Origin: a virus
IMG/VR virus record: IMGVR_UViG_3300011115_000838
Coordinates: 1 to 64,000 of that record
Reading direction: 5' to 3' (one strand)
Length of the DNA: 64,000 bases
In this document: positions 1 to 7,687 of the stretch, in pieces
How positions within the stretch are numbered: the stretch's first letter is position 1
Layout of the letters: each line of letters begins with the position of its first letter
The notes under the pieces: model-generated
What the model was told of the DNA's origin: nothing
Database searches by the model: none
Seen by the model: only the letters and a program-made list of their open reading frames with translations
Made by a program: the position numbers and the translations under genes

Positions 1-329
1 GCATCAGGCATCAGGCATCAGGACCAATAGCCTATTAGTCTAGTAGGGTAGTAGGCTTATACGAGATGGCTGGCAGGTAGGGGGCGGGTATCCCCTCTCC
101 ACATTTATCGGAATAATTGAAGTGCCACATTTATCGGAATAAAAAAGTTCCCCATATTATGGTATTGAACTTTCCATAGAAGTTCTTCAAATTATTGAAG
201 TTCCATACACTTATAAATAGTAAACACTTATAATTTACAAGGGGGTGGGTATAAAAATAAAAAAAGCCCCATTATAGAATCATATTCTGAACAATGTCTA
301 CAATAGAGCTTTAAATTATATATTAAACA
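1..329. other. Non-coding left end with short direct repeats
   Basis: No convincing gene is seen in these 329 bases. They begin with three tandem copies of a 7-bp unit (atcaggc register, positions 1-22), followed by a GC-richer patch. An 18-bp direct repeat (ccacatttatcggaataa) lies at 99-116 and 125-142, and a related attgaagt(t/g)cca motif at 115-126 and 195-206. The repeats could be replication or packaging sites or a contig-end artefact; nothing here decides between these. Confidence 0.5.
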
Positions 330-530
330 TTAATCGTTTTCCAACACAAGCTTTCGATTATAATCTACGAAGTAGGTAAAGTCGATAAAAAACCCACTAG
401 CTCCATTATTTAAAGATATGTATGGGTATCCATTACCAGTTAAATTTCCAATTATAAAAATACTTCCAGTGGCAGTACTTTCCATTAGTTTAGGAAAAGA
501 TGTTTCTTCAATTTGTTTAGTTACTTTCAT
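330..530 (-). CDS. Hypothetical protein, 66 aa
   Basis: Not recognised. A small protein with alternating hydrophobic residues in a probable beta-rich core, no signal peptide and no clear membrane helix. It is the last gene of the leftmost minus-strand series and its start overlaps the end of the upstream membrane-protein gene, which supports translational coupling. Function unknown. Confidence 0.5.
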   Translation of the reverse strand: MKVTKQIEETSFPKLMESTATGSIFIIGNLTGNGYPYISLNNGASGFFIDFTYFVDYNRKLVLEND

Positions 531-762
531 TCCTATATATGTTTATTTTTTGTTTAATATCTGCTTCGGCAATAAACCCTATTTTGTCTAGGTTATTAAA
601 GATTTCGTCACAAGTCTTCTTAGCTTCTCCATCGAGAAAATGAGACAGGCTATATAATTGAGCAAGGAGATTTTCTTCTGTTGATTTACCTCCGTGTTGT
701 AATCCAACTGCGTAAGATATGATGAAGAATGTTATAAATGCTATAATAATTAAAAGTGTCAT
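517..762 (-). CDS. Small membrane-anchored protein, 81 aa
   Basis: The ATG at 762 is preferred over an upstream TTG at 795 because the protein then begins directly with a hydrophobic helix (about residues 2-22) followed by a soluble helical tail of about 55 residues. This is a single-pass inner-membrane topology. It lies between two small minus-strand genes. Role unknown; an accessory or superinfection-exclusion type role is conceivable but unsupported. Confidence 0.5.
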   Translation of the reverse strand: MTLLIIIAFITFFIISYAVGLQHGGKSTEENLLAQLYSLSHFLDGEAKKTCDEIFNNLDKIGFIAEADIKQKINIYRNESN

Positions 763-784
763 AATAAAATTTAGTTTAAATGTA

Positions 785-1054
785 TTATAAGTCAAATTTA
801 AGTTTTAGTTCTTGATACTTATTCCAATCTTCTGAATACTGTTCTTGAAGGAGTCTTCTTTTATAGTCTTCATCTGTTTCCTCTATTTGCACATACTTAT
901 AAATAGTAACTTCCCATGCGTCTGATTCTGCTGTAAGAACATCTGTTGGCTCTGCTAACTTAGACAATTCTTCTATTGTAAATCCTCCATCCCTTGAATA
1001 GAGAATTAGTTCTTTTCGTTCAACTATTTTCTTCATATATAAATTTAACTCCAT
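785..1054 (-). CDS. Hypothetical protein, 89 aa
   Basis: Soluble, charged, no recognised domain. Its ATG lies inside the end of the upstream HTH gene, so the two probably belong to one translationally coupled transcript. An internal Met at codon 7 (MKKIVERK) is an equally plausible start. Function unknown. Confidence 0.5.
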   Translation of the reverse strand: MELNLYMKKIVERKELILYSRDGGFTIEELSKLAEPTDVLTAESDAWEVTIYKYVQIEETDEDYKRRLLQEQYSEDWNKYQELKLKFDL

Positions 1055-1172
1055 CTATTTCAATGGTTTTTAAACGACCCATTGCTGCTTGCATATATAT
1101 CCATTGGCGAGAGCAACCTAATTTCTTTGAGTAACTTTTGTAAGTAATTAACTTTGTTATATCTATCATCAT
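1020..1172 (-). CDS. Small helix-turn-helix protein, 50 aa
   Basis: A 50-codon frame starting with a double ATG. The stretch LITYKSYSKKLGCSRQWIY followed by a short basic wing resembles the excisionase/MerR-like helix-turn-helix proteins that are common in Bacteroidota mobile elements. It probably binds DNA as a small regulator or accessory factor. It overlaps the following gene by about 35 nt in another frame. Confidence 0.55.
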   Translation of the reverse strand: MMIDITKLITYKSYSKKLGCSRQWIYMQAAMGRLKTIEIDGVKFIYEENS

Positions 1173-1184
1173 GCAATTATTATT

Positions 1185-1334
1185 TTATTTGAAATTCTCT
1201 AAATTGTTTTGTAAGTACCTTATTAACTCTTCTACTTCTTCTTTATCTAAAAGACTTATACGACTTTGACTTTCAATCTTTAAAAAGGTTCTATCTACGC
1301 TAAAGATAGATTCATCTAATTGTAACTTTTCCAT
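1185..1334 (-). CDS. Hypothetical protein, 49 aa
   Basis: A 49-codon frame in the gap between larger genes on the same strand, read from the ATG at 1334. It is acidic and helical, with an EEVEELIRYL-type amphipathic segment. No family recognised. Its support is placement in an otherwise empty gap and unbiased, protein-like composition. Confidence 0.4.
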   Translation of the reverse strand: MEKLQLDESIFSVDRTFLKIESQSRISLLDKEEVEELIRYLQNNLENFK

Positions 1335-1354
1335 TTTTACTATTTAATCTTGAC

Positions 1355-1843
1355 TTAGTCAATTAAGTTTAAAATATCTTGTTTGCTCCAGTTCTTTTCT
1401 TTCATTGCTAGTATTAAGTAACCTATTGTGTCTGCGACATCATTAAGTCTTAATTCATCTGCGTTTTTAATCCGAGATAGTTTCTTATCAATGTCTCTTC
1501 CTGATGCACACTTACCTTCAAATATTCCTAATGGTGTTTCGATGAAAGAACCGTATCTTTTATCTTTTTCTGTAAGTAGTTCACAAATACCTTCGGTGAC
1601 TTCTTGGAAGTAAGACTTAGGAGGCTTTAGGTAATATTGAATATTGTCATAAACATTTCTCCATTTTTCAATATATACCAAATCTCCATAACTTAAAGCC
1701 ATCCTTACATTTAATGGTTCAACAAGCCGTTGAGAATTATATTTCCAAAGCTCCTTTGCTTCGGTGCAATATGGCTCGATAAGTTGGTCATAAAAACCAA
1801 AATAAATCTCTTTTAATTCTTGTTCTGGACGATGTTCTTTCAT
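1355..1843 (-). CDS. Nucleotide-modification/MazG-like domain protein, 162 aa
   Basis: The C-terminal half contains a KDKRYGSF segment, then KKLSRIKN and NDVADTIGYLILAM. This is the order (tYG, then K..RI, then D..GY.ilA) found in phage proteins with the DUF1599/DUF6378 nucleotide-modification-associated, all-alpha NTP-pyrophosphatase-like fold. Such proteins are thought to act on nucleotide pools. The N-terminal 75 residues are not recognised. The family match is by eye and moderate. Confidence 0.45.
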   Translation of the reverse strand: MKEHRPEQELKEIYFGFYDQLIEPYCTEAKELWKYNSQRLVEPLNVRMALSYGDLVYIEKWRNVYDNIQYYLKPPKSYFQEVTEGICELLTEKDKRYGSFIETPLGIFEGKCASGRDIDKKLSRIKNADELRLNDVADTIGYLILAMKEKNWSKQDILNLID

Positions 1844-1848
1844 TTTAA

Positions 1849-2175
1849 CTAATTGTCTATGTTATCATAAATATCACTCCAATAAATTGCTCCTTGTGAA
1901 GAACTCTTCCAAGAAAAAGCATAAATTAAAGCGTCTTCTGCATTATTCACCAAATTAATGTCAATATCTTTTGTAAACTCTGCATCATAATTCTCAATGG
2001 CTTGTTGAGCATAAGGATATTTTAACTTTGATAAGTAAAAGACAAAATGATTACGAATCTTATCATAAGAGCTTTCCTTTTCCCATTCATTGAATATTGC
2101 TTCTTGTGATTTGTCAGAAGCAATATTTGAAATGCAATAGTTTGCAAATTCGATTAATTGTTCTTTTGTGTACAT
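1849..2175 (-). CDS. Hypothetical protein with AFxWxxSxQGxxYW motif, 108 aa
   Basis: Soluble helical protein. Its C-terminus (LIYAFSWKSSSQGAIYWSDI) carries the same motif as two shorter proteins in this window, at 3865-4059 and 58976-59182, so it is the longest member of a small paralogous family. Tryptophan-rich motifs of this kind recur in small proteins of Bacteroidota phages. Function unknown. Confidence 0.55.
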   Translation of the reverse strand: MYTKEQLIEFANYCISNIASDKSQEAIFNEWEKESSYDKIRNHFVFYLSKLKYPYAQQAIENYDAEFTKDIDINLVNNAEDALIYAFSWKSSSQGAIYWSDIYDNIDN

Positions 2176-2297
2176 CTTATCTTTTTTTCTGTAAAGTTAC
2201 AAAGGAAAATTACTAATGTCAAGCATTTAAGTATTTATTTATAAAATTATTTAGTAATTTATAGATATTTAACTATTATTGAATTATTTATAGATAT

Positions 2298-2507
2298 TTA
2301 TTCAATAATGACTTTATATTTTTCTTTTAATTCAAATAACGCTTCCATTACTTCATAAAGAGGTGGGTCTTTTTCCTCATCCTTCCATTGACGCGAAAAA
2401 TTGTTGAATAATTCAAACAAGAAACAATCCCTCTCTATTGCATTAGTGTAAGGAAGTAGTTCATTTTGTTCTGTGGAATCCACAGTTACTTTAAATTGGA
2501 TTTGCAT
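2298..2507 (-). CDS. Hypothetical protein, 69 aa
   Basis: Acidic soluble protein. Its ATG overlaps the stop codon of the upstream helicase in a TAATG arrangement, indicating translational coupling with it. An accessory role to the helicase is possible only by position. The AT-rich gap downstream (2176-2297) repeats tttatagatattta and holds no gene. Confidence 0.5.
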   Translation of the reverse strand: MQIQFKVTVDSTEQNELLPYTNAIERDCFLFELFNNFSRQWKDEEKDPPLYEVMEALFELKEKYKVIIE

Positions 2508-3868
2508 TATATTAAATTCAATTGTTTTAAAATTATTTCACTTGCTCTCTTATCAAGAATTGCATTATCTGTTGATGGTTGGAAATCATCTGACGACAGC
2601 CACATTAAATATCTCTTATCTAACCTTACTATTTCGGAAAGTTTATGACCTTTATACTTTCCAAAAGAAAGAGAATAGTATCTAATTGAATCTTCTAATT
2701 GGCTTAGTTGTTCGCTACTTACTTTAGACACATATCCTCTATGAGTAAGTTTTCTATCTTTAACCCATAAATCCCATTTTCCTTTATCTTGCTCAAATCG
2801 CATATCTTCTATTCTTCCAAACTTATTAACGTTCCCTACTAAATCTAAGAACCAAAACTTATCCTTTCCTTTAAATTGGCGAACACCTCTTCCGATATGC
2901 TGATAGAAAGTAACGAAAGAACCAGTAGGTCTGCCGTGAATAACTGACGGTAAAGCTGGGTAGTCAAATCCAGTTCCTAATACATCTACATTGACTACGT
3001 ATTTAATTTCACCACTTTTAAATCCTTCAACTATTCTCAATCTTTCTTTATCTGGAACTAACTTCTTATCTCCACACATCAACTCTGCACCTTTAATTTG
3101 TTTAGCCAAAGACTGTGCCTCTTCAACTGTTGGAACGAAAATTAGAGACTGATTAACTCCTTGTGTTTTCAACCATTCTACTGACTTTAGAATCTTGAAC
3201 TCAATAGAGTTTGAATCATAAAATCTCTTTAAACTCTCAAGAGTATAATCATTACCAGTTGAGTTTAATTTGAGCATAGATGAGTTAGCTTGTATCTTAG
3301 AAAACTTATATTCTATCGGAGTCCAAAAAGGAAGAATCTCTTGGATTTGAGTTATGTGTATGATGTTATCGAATATACATTCTCTATAAGAATCCATCAT
3401 TCTCAAGTAACTCTCCTCCTTTGTATTCTGAGCCATAATTGGAGTAGCTGTAAAACCTAACACCTTTTCAACCTTTAGGTAAGATACTAATTCACTTAAC
3501 AGATTATCTTTCTTAGAGCCTCTGTGAACTTCATCTACTATTATAGTATCAACTCCTTTGAATCTATCTTTCTCTCCCATTACAGAACCTATAGTAGCGA
3601 AGGTTACATCTCCAACTTGTCTTGATTTTAAAGAAGCAGAATAGATAGAAGCAGGAAATCCGTAATAAGAATATTTCTCATAGTTCTGTTTTAAAAGCTC
3701 TGAGCTTGGTTGCAAGACAAGAACATTCTTTCTCATCTTAGCTGACTCAGCAATTAGAATTGATTTTCCTGTTCCTACTGGACTAACATATATTCCTGTC
3801 TTTAGAGAGGAGTTGAAAAATTCTCTAATAGAGACTAATCCATCTTCTTGATATTTTCTTAGTTTCAT
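2507..3868 (-). CDS. SF2 DEAD/DEAH-box helicase with C-terminal FGKYKG domain
   Basis: A 453-residue superfamily 2 helicase. Visible motifs: Walker A PVGTGKS at residues 30-36, DEVH at 112-115, motif III GFTATP at 138-143, and motif VI QHIGRGVR at 323-330. This matches the UvsW/ResIII-like phage helicases that remodel branched DNA or R-loops during replication and recombination. After the helicase core, residues 401-424 (FGKYKGHKLSEI, then YLMWL) match the DUF3820-type motif usually seen in small phage proteins or attached to exonucleases, so this looks like a fusion. It overlaps the stop of the upstream coupled gene. Confidence 0.85.
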   Translation of the reverse strand: MKLRKYQEDGLVSIREFFNSSLKTGIYVSPVGTGKSILIAESAKMRKNVLVLQPSSELLKQNYEKYSYYGFPASIYSASLKSRQVGDVTFATIGSVMGEKDRFKGVDTIIVDEVHRGSKKDNLLSELVSYLKVEKVLGFTATPIMAQNTKEESYLRMMDSYRECIFDNIIHITQIQEILPFWTPIEYKFSKIQANSSMLKLNSTGNDYTLESLKRFYDSNSIEFKILKSVEWLKTQGVNQSLIFVPTVEEAQSLAKQIKGAELMCGDKKLVPDKERLRIVEGFKSGEIKYVVNVDVLGTGFDYPALPSVIHGRPTGSFVTFYQHIGRGVRQFKGKDKFWFLDLVGNVNKFGRIEDMRFEQDKGKWDLWVKDRKLTHRGYVSKVSSEQLSQLEDSIRYYSLSFGKYKGHKLSEIVRLDKRYLMWLSSDDFQPSTDNAILDKRASEIILKQLNLI

Positions 3869-4059
3869 TTACTGTATTGTGTAAAAACATTAAACCAATA
3901 CTGGTGACCTTGATAGCTATCAGCCCAATAGAATGCACTTGATAAGGCTTCACTCATTGATTCTGCAATAATTTTTAGAGATTTTTCTCCAGTATTCTCT
4001 AATGCCTGTGTTTTATAAGGCTCTTCTAAATCATTAAACCACTCTCTAATTGTTTTCAT
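3865..4059 (-). CDS. Small AFYWxxSxQGHQYW family protein, 64 aa
   Basis: The ATG at 4059 (MKTIREWFNDL) is chosen over one 12 nt upstream because it aligns with the paralogue at 58976-59182 (MRTKEWLNKLPESYRSKAL). The shared pattern is W.N.L...YK..AL.N, then AF.W..S.QG..YW. The stop overlaps the helicase start by 4 nt. Function unknown; short proteins of this type are frequent in Bacteroidota phages. Confidence 0.6.
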   Translation of the reverse strand: MKTIREWFNDLEEPYKTQALENTGEKSLKIIAESMSEALSSAFYWADSYQGHQYWFNVFTQYSK

Positions 4060-4192
4060 AAATATTTCCATTTTTCTTTCCTAAAAAGATTAAAACTCCA
4101 TCACTATTTTTAATGTACAATCTTGTAACCTTGCTTACCTTATTGTAGGCTAAGATAAAGCATCCATCTTGAGTTATTGTTAGATTACTCAT
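4046..4192 (-). CDS. Hypothetical protein, 48 aa
   Basis: A 48-codon frame bridging two genes. Its ATG overlaps the upstream stop (TAATG) and its stop lies just inside the next gene. It contains a beta-hairpin-like pattern (CFILAYNKVSKVTRLYIKN). The overlapping arrangement at both ends supports it as a real coupled gene. Function unknown. Confidence 0.45.
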   Translation of the reverse strand: MSNLTITQDGCFILAYNKVSKVTRLYIKNSDGVLIFLGKKNGNIYENN

Positions 4193-4461
4193 TATAACCA
4201 AAATACTTTTACCATAGAAACATTCTTCTCATACTGCTCAACCTCTCTTATAAACTCTTCCTTTTCATACCACCACCCTGCAACTTCTTCCAGTTGAACC
4301 TCTAACAATTCATAAGCCATTTCTGCCTCGCTATCTGTTTTAAACACAAAAACTTGTTCAAAATACATTTGTGTAACAGCAATTGGATTGAATCCATGAT
4401 GCCTTATGATGTCGATTGATGATTGAAAATAAGACAGCTCTTTATTGTGATTAAATTTCAT
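4192..4461 (-). CDS. Hypothetical protein, 89 aa
   Basis: The ATG at 4461 (MKFNHNKELSYF) is preferred because further upstream codons lie inside the preceding gene. The protein is acidic with aromatic clusters (GWWYEKEEF). It overlaps the upstream gene by 11 nt. No family recognised. Confidence 0.5.
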   Translation of the reverse strand: MKFNHNKELSYFQSSIDIIRHHGFNPIAVTQMYFEQVFVFKTDSEAEMAYELLEVQLEEVAGWWYEKEEFIREVEQYEKNVSMVKVFWL

Positions 4462-5041
4462 TATATTTCTTGTTAAAGTTTTCAAACCATTCACTAAATG
4501 ACAAATCACCATTCACTCCCTCATAAAAAGCAACTTCAAGGTCTATTTGATTATACATTTTTTCTTGTTTAGGTTCTTCTGGAATTATTATTTTGTAATA
4601 ACTACCATACTCAATGCAAGAATCACCTAACCCCATATCAACCTCAAATTCTACTAATTTTGTTTTAACTTCCTCATAATTTTGATTCTTAACAAACCAT
4701 TCTAAAAACTCATCATCAATCTTTTGAATACCATCTTTGATTAAGTCTTGGTCTGTTGTTAGGATGACTTTTAAAACTTCTGCTTTTTTCTGACCACCTA
4801 AATCTTCCATTGCTTGTCTTTGCTCTGAATCCATTTTAAAGACTACTTGATGTGATTCAAAACCTTCTCTAACTAAATTAAGACAAATACCATATTCTCC
4901 ATCTTTAATTTCTTCTGAATTAGTGATAAATATGTTTTGATTTCTAAAAGTTGATGTTTGGTTATTATTTAATATTAGCTTACCGCCAAATTCATATAAC
5001 CTACTCCTTTTATGTGTTGATAAAATGTGTATGTTTTTCAT
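4451..5041 (-). CDS. Conserved phage hypothetical protein, 196 aa
   Basis: Soluble protein of a type I associate with Flavobacteria-type phages: a central VILTTDQDLIKDGIQ and DEFLEWFVKN segment followed by YKIIIPEEPKQE. Its last 45 residues (EEPKQEKMY ... WFENFNKKY) resemble the entire 47-residue protein at 63424-63567, suggesting a shared C-terminal module. Function unknown. Confidence 0.55.
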   Translation of the reverse strand: MKNIHILSTHKRSRLYEFGGKLILNNNQTSTFRNQNIFITNSEEIKDGEYGICLNLVREGFESHQVVFKMDSEQRQAMEDLGGQKKAEVLKVILTTDQDLIKDGIQKIDDEFLEWFVKNQNYEEVKTKLVEFEVDMGLGDSCIEYGSYYKIIIPEEPKQEKMYNQIDLEVAFYEGVNGDLSFSEWFENFNKKYNEI

Positions 5042-5102
5042 ATTATTATTTATATTTTAAAACATCTTCCATACATTTTGAATATGATGGTTGATATTTT
5101 AA

Positions 5103-5426
5103 TTACTTATTACGCCACATAAATGGCTTTTCAATTTTATAAAACCTATCATAATGCCCTTTTTGCTTTCTTTCAAAAGGACTACAGTTGCAAGGTTGAC
5201 TAAATAAATGGTCTCCATGATATGTATTATTTTTCTTACAATACATTAATGAATTATAATTATATACTCCACCTGTTTTACATTGAAAATCAGATAAATG
5301 AGCTGACATAAACCAATGTTCAAATTCTATTCCATTTTGTTCTTTGATTATAATCCAATCAGCGTGATTTGGTGGTGTATCAAAACTTTGATACTCTTTC
5401 GATATTTTTAATTCGCTAATATTCAT
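5103..5426 (-). CDS. Cysteine/histidine-containing hypothetical protein, 107 aa
   Basis: Contains four Cys and several His in the middle third (FQCKTGG, MYCKKNNTYHGDH, QPCNCSPF), a composition that could bind a metal ion. No named family is recognised. It stands alone between short AT-rich gaps on the minus strand. Confidence 0.45.
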   Translation of the reverse strand: MNISELKISKEYQSFDTPPNHADWIIIKEQNGIEFEHWFMSAHLSDFQCKTGGVYNYNSLMYCKKNNTYHGDHLFSQPCNCSPFERKQKGHYDRFYKIEKPFMWRNK

Positions 5427-5481
5427 GTTTTTATTTACTTATTGGTTTTAAATTAAATATTTTGATATGATATAAATACAA

Positions 5482-5736
5482 TTAAGAAATAACCTTTAAT
5501 ACTAATTGGTCTTTTTCAAAATAGTCAAATTCTAATTTTGGAACTTCACTAACAAATACTATATCAATTTCACCTTCTGTTGTATCAATAAATAAATGAT
5601 TTTTGACTTGTTTAAATGATTTATATGTATATCTGTTATTAAAATTAATAACTATAAAATTAGTTATATCATCCCATTTGTTTGAAAATTCATGTGTAAA
5701 TAAAAATTCTCCACCATTTTTTATCTTAGCTTTCAT
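5482..5736 (-). CDS. Hypothetical protein, 84 aa
   Basis: Beta-rich soluble protein rich in aromatic residues. A good host-type promoter (5756-5786) lies directly upstream, so this gene may open a transcript running to the left. Function unknown. Confidence 0.5.
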   Translation of the reverse strand: MKAKIKNGGEFLFTHEFSNKWDDITNFIVINFNNRYTYKSFKQVKNHLFIDTTEGEIDIVFVSEVPKLEFDYFEKDQLVLKVIS

Positions 5737-5747
5737 ACTTTATTTAT

Positions 5748-5963
5748 TTATGATACAAATTTACAAAAGAAAAAGACAAATGTCAAGCTACAGCCTAAAT
5801 TTTTCTTGATTTTTTTGTGTAAGTTATCTATAGTATTAGATAATATTGTAATATCACTATGCCATTCTTCAATAATCCTTTTTACTTCTATCTCTTCTAA
5901 TAGATATTGATTGTCATTGCATATTCTTGATGCTTTTTCTTTTATTTCTTGTAATTTAGTCAT
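5748..5963 (-). CDS. Hypothetical coiled-coil protein, 71 aa
   Basis: The first 55 residues form charged helices suited to a coiled coil. The last 15 residues (LTFVFFFCKFVS) are translated across the promoter of the next gene, so the tail may not be under selection. Low to moderate support as a gene. Confidence 0.4.
   Translation of the reverse strand: MTKLQEIKEKASRICNDNQYLLEEIEVKRIIEEWHSDITILSNTIDNLHKKIKKNLGCSLTFVFFFCKFVS
5756..5786 (-). promoter_or_regulatory. Bacteroidota-type promoter
   Basis: On the minus strand TTG is followed after 20 nt by TAAATTTG, matching the -33 TTG / -7 TAnnTTTG consensus of Bacteroidota. It sits about 20 nt upstream of the start codon at 5736. Confidence 0.6.
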
Positions 5964-6073
5964 AGTATTGACATTAAGATAATCGTAAAGTATTGATTAT
6001 CAGATAATTAACTTATTTTAACCTTTTGACCTATATAATCTACTTGATTATTGTTTTTATTTCCTAAACCTTA

Positions 6074-6111
6074 AACAATTAGATTATAATTTAACAATTA
6101 GACTATAAATT
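6074..6111. repeat. Tandem 19-bp AT-rich repeat
   Basis: Two adjacent near-identical 19-mers (aacaattagattataattt and aacaattagactataaatt) lie just past the 3' end of the winged-helix protein gene. The surrounding 5964-6125 is very AT-rich and gene-free. An iteron or binding-site role for the neighbouring DNA-binding protein is possible. Confidence 0.4.
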
Positions 6112-6125
6112 AGATTTTTCACAAT

Positions 6126-6863
6126 TTAGAACCTGCTTGTGTGCATTCTTAAATTAGAATTTCTTTCAGACACACAAGAAAAGAATAGTTTATCATTATG
6201 TTCGATGAACTTTCCTTTCTTTCTTTTGGAAAGGTATTTCATAAAGTCTAATTTCTTTTCATTACTTCCGTTGGCATTTATAAATATCTTTTCAGACTTA
6301 TAAACTGATACTTTTTGTAATGAGCGATAACGCTGTTCTGTTCTAATAGAAATGTTTGAAAGGCTGGCTGATAAACTAAGTGCTGCAAGCTCTTTAAATT
6401 CAAGTAGTTTTAAGTCTTGTACTTTTGTTTTATAACCGTGTTTGTCTCTTACTTTAAATCCTCTTATAATAGAGTTCTTCATTGTCTCGTAATTTTCTTT
6501 TACGATTTCACTAAGCAATGCTCTAAATTCGGCAATGTTCTTCCAAGAAAAACCGTTGATAGTCTCAGAAGAAATTAGAATGTACTTTAAGGATTTTTTG
6601 TTTGAGAGATTCTTTGCTGATTTAACTTCAATAGATAGTCCTTTTTCTAAGATATATCCATTTATAGATAAATATTTTATGTGCCTTTGAGCGGTAGAAT
6701 TTGATACTCCTAATATTTTTGGGATTTGGCTAACTTTGATTTGACCATAAGAGCCAAAAGTAGAAGTATATATTCTTAGCTTGAAGTAAGACAATATGTA
6801 TGTAGAGAACTGCTGTGTTATAGCATCCTTTGATAAATCTACATATAGTCTTGTATTTAACAT
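6126..6863 (-). CDS. Winged-helix replication/regulatory protein, 245 aa
   Basis: The N-terminal 80 residues read as a winged helix: KVSQIPKILGVSNSTAQRHIKYLSINGYI is a recognisable helix-turn-helix with recognition helix and wing. The basic C-terminal half (KYLSRKRKGKF) is not recognised. Length and layout resemble phage replication-initiator or RepA-like proteins, but a transcriptional regulator is equally possible. The ATG at 6863 is preferred to a GTG at 6896 that would lie inside the upstream hairpin. The start codon directly follows a terminator-like structure (6864-6937), pointing to attenuation control. Tandem AT-rich repeats lie past its 3' end. Confidence 0.6.
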   Translation of the reverse strand: MLNTRLYVDLSKDAITQQFSTYILSYFKLRIYTSTFGSYGQIKVSQIPKILGVSNSTAQRHIKYLSINGYILEKGLSIEVKSAKNLSNKKSLKYILISSETINGFSWKNIAEFRALLSEIVKENYETMKNSIIRGFKVRDKHGYKTKVQDLKLLEFKELAALSLSASLSNISIRTEQRYRSLQKVSVYKSEKIFINANGSNEKKLDFMKYLSKRKKGKFIEHNDKLFFSCVSERNSNLRMHTSRF

Positions 6864-6937
6864 AAAAAAAAAATACAGCAACGTTCCCGAAAACACCTAA
6901 ATTTTTGCGAAAACAAGGTGGGAAGATTGCTGTATTT
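6864..6937 (-). promoter_or_regulatory. Terminator-like leader hairpin abutting a start codon
   Basis: Two perfectly complementary 11-nt arms (6927-6937 and 6871-6881) enclose inner complementary segments (CACCT/AGGTG and TTCC/GGAA). On the minus strand the 3' arm runs directly into a U tract and then the ATG of the winged-helix gene. It has the form of an intrinsic terminator or attenuator and may also block ribosome loading. Confidence 0.6.
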
Positions 6938-7034
6938 CTTTTTAAGGCTTTAAACTTGTTTTCGCACATCTAAGATACGAAAAGACTTTTAATTATGCAA
7001 GCAAAAGTTGTAAAAATATTAAAAAAATATTTTG

Positions 7035-7105
7035 AGGTCTTAATCGGACTCGAACCGATGTAGGAGCTTTTGCAGAGCTATGCCTAACCACTTGGCTATA
7101 AGACC
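7035..7105 (-). tRNA. tRNA-Cys (anticodon GCA)
   Basis: The minus strand folds into a cloverleaf: 7-bp acceptor GGTCTTA/TAAGACC, D arm GCC/GGC with a GTGGTTA-type loop, anticodon loop CTGCAAA (anticodon GCA after U33) on a stem with one T-C mismatch at its base, and T arm ATCGG-TTCGAGT-CCGAT. The discriminator base is U, as expected for tRNA-Cys. CCA is not encoded. Many virion-region proteins here are cysteine-rich, so a phage tRNA-Cys may help their translation (inference). Confidence 0.85.
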
Positions 7106-7194
7106 TTTTAAAAAATACTCAGCAGAATCAAGATGTACTGCTGAGTATATAATAAATTTATCAACTTTAAACAAACAACTATGAAACTATTTGC

Positions 7195-7258
7195 GGAACA
7201 TGATGAGACTCGAACTCATAACCTGCTAAAAACTGCTCTACCATTGAGCTACATTTCC
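7195..7258 (-). pseudogene. tRNA-like element lacking a normal anticodon arm
   Basis: On the minus strand there is a near-complete acceptor (GGAAATG/CATGTTC, one mismatch and one G-U), a perfect D arm (GCTC-AATGGTA-GAGC) and a perfect T arm (ATGAG-TTCGAGT-CTCAT). Only about 15 nt lie between the D and T arms, too few for an anticodon arm plus variable loop. It is either a decayed tRNA or a tRNA mimic. It is 89 nt upstream of tRNA-Cys. Confidence 0.55.
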
Positions 7259-7391
7259 ACCATCCACTTTTCTGCGAACACATTTAGGTATGGATGTTGA
7301 GGTTCACACTAATGATAAACCAACCTGCGATTCGTGAGCAACAGAACTCCAATCACATTGCACCTGTTATCTGCTTATCGTGCAAATCTGC

Positions 7392-7458
7392 TGAGATTAA
7401 AGGACTCGAACCTATATATCCTCTCCATGAGGGATGCTTCCAATTGCATCAAATCTCT
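7392..7458 (-). pseudogene. Second tRNA-like element with short anticodon arm
   Basis: The minus strand shows an acceptor AGAGATT/AATCTCA (one mismatch), a D arm ATGC-AATTGGAA-GCAT, and a T loop TTCGAGT on a stem with one mismatch. The central arm is about 14 nt (CCTC-ATGGA-GAGG), shorter than a canonical anticodon arm. It overlaps the last bases of the upstream HTH gene. Probably degenerate. Confidence 0.4.
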
Positions 7459-7637
7459 AGACTTATGTGTTTGCTCTTTAAAAAAGACAATATAATGGTT
7501 TTATTTCTGTTGAATCCTTTGCAAGCACAACCTCTAACGCAATTACTAATTGTATATTGCTTTAATCCACATTGCCGTTCAAGCTCAGAAAGATTAATTA
7601 AGTATCTGCTTTCCCGAAGGTATTCTATCAAATCCAT
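7449..7637 (-). CDS. Small HTH protein, 62 aa
   Basis: Starts at the ATG at 7637 (MDLIEYLRES), which follows the promoter at 7656-7687. LINLSELERQCGLKQYTISN followed by CVRG matches the helix-turn-helix of short phage DNA-binding proteins in which a leading helix precedes the recognition helix. It opens the minus-strand transcript that contains the tRNA elements and probably continues to the winged-helix gene. It may regulate this transcript or the divergent virion operon (inference). Confidence 0.55.
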   Translation of the reverse strand: MDLIEYLRESRYLINLSELERQCGLKQYTISNCVRGCACKGFNRNKTIILSFLKSKHISLEI

Positions 7638-7655
7638 TTGTAATCGTCTTCTATG

Positions 7656-7687
7656 CAAATATACAATATTTTGCACACACTTGTCAA
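7656..7687 (-). promoter_or_regulatory. Bacteroidota-type promoter for HTH/tRNA transcript
   Basis: TTGAC, then 19 further nt (21 nt after TTG), then TATATTTG on the minus strand, about 18 nt before the HTH start codon. It is divergent from the virion operon beginning at 7737. Confidence 0.6.
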
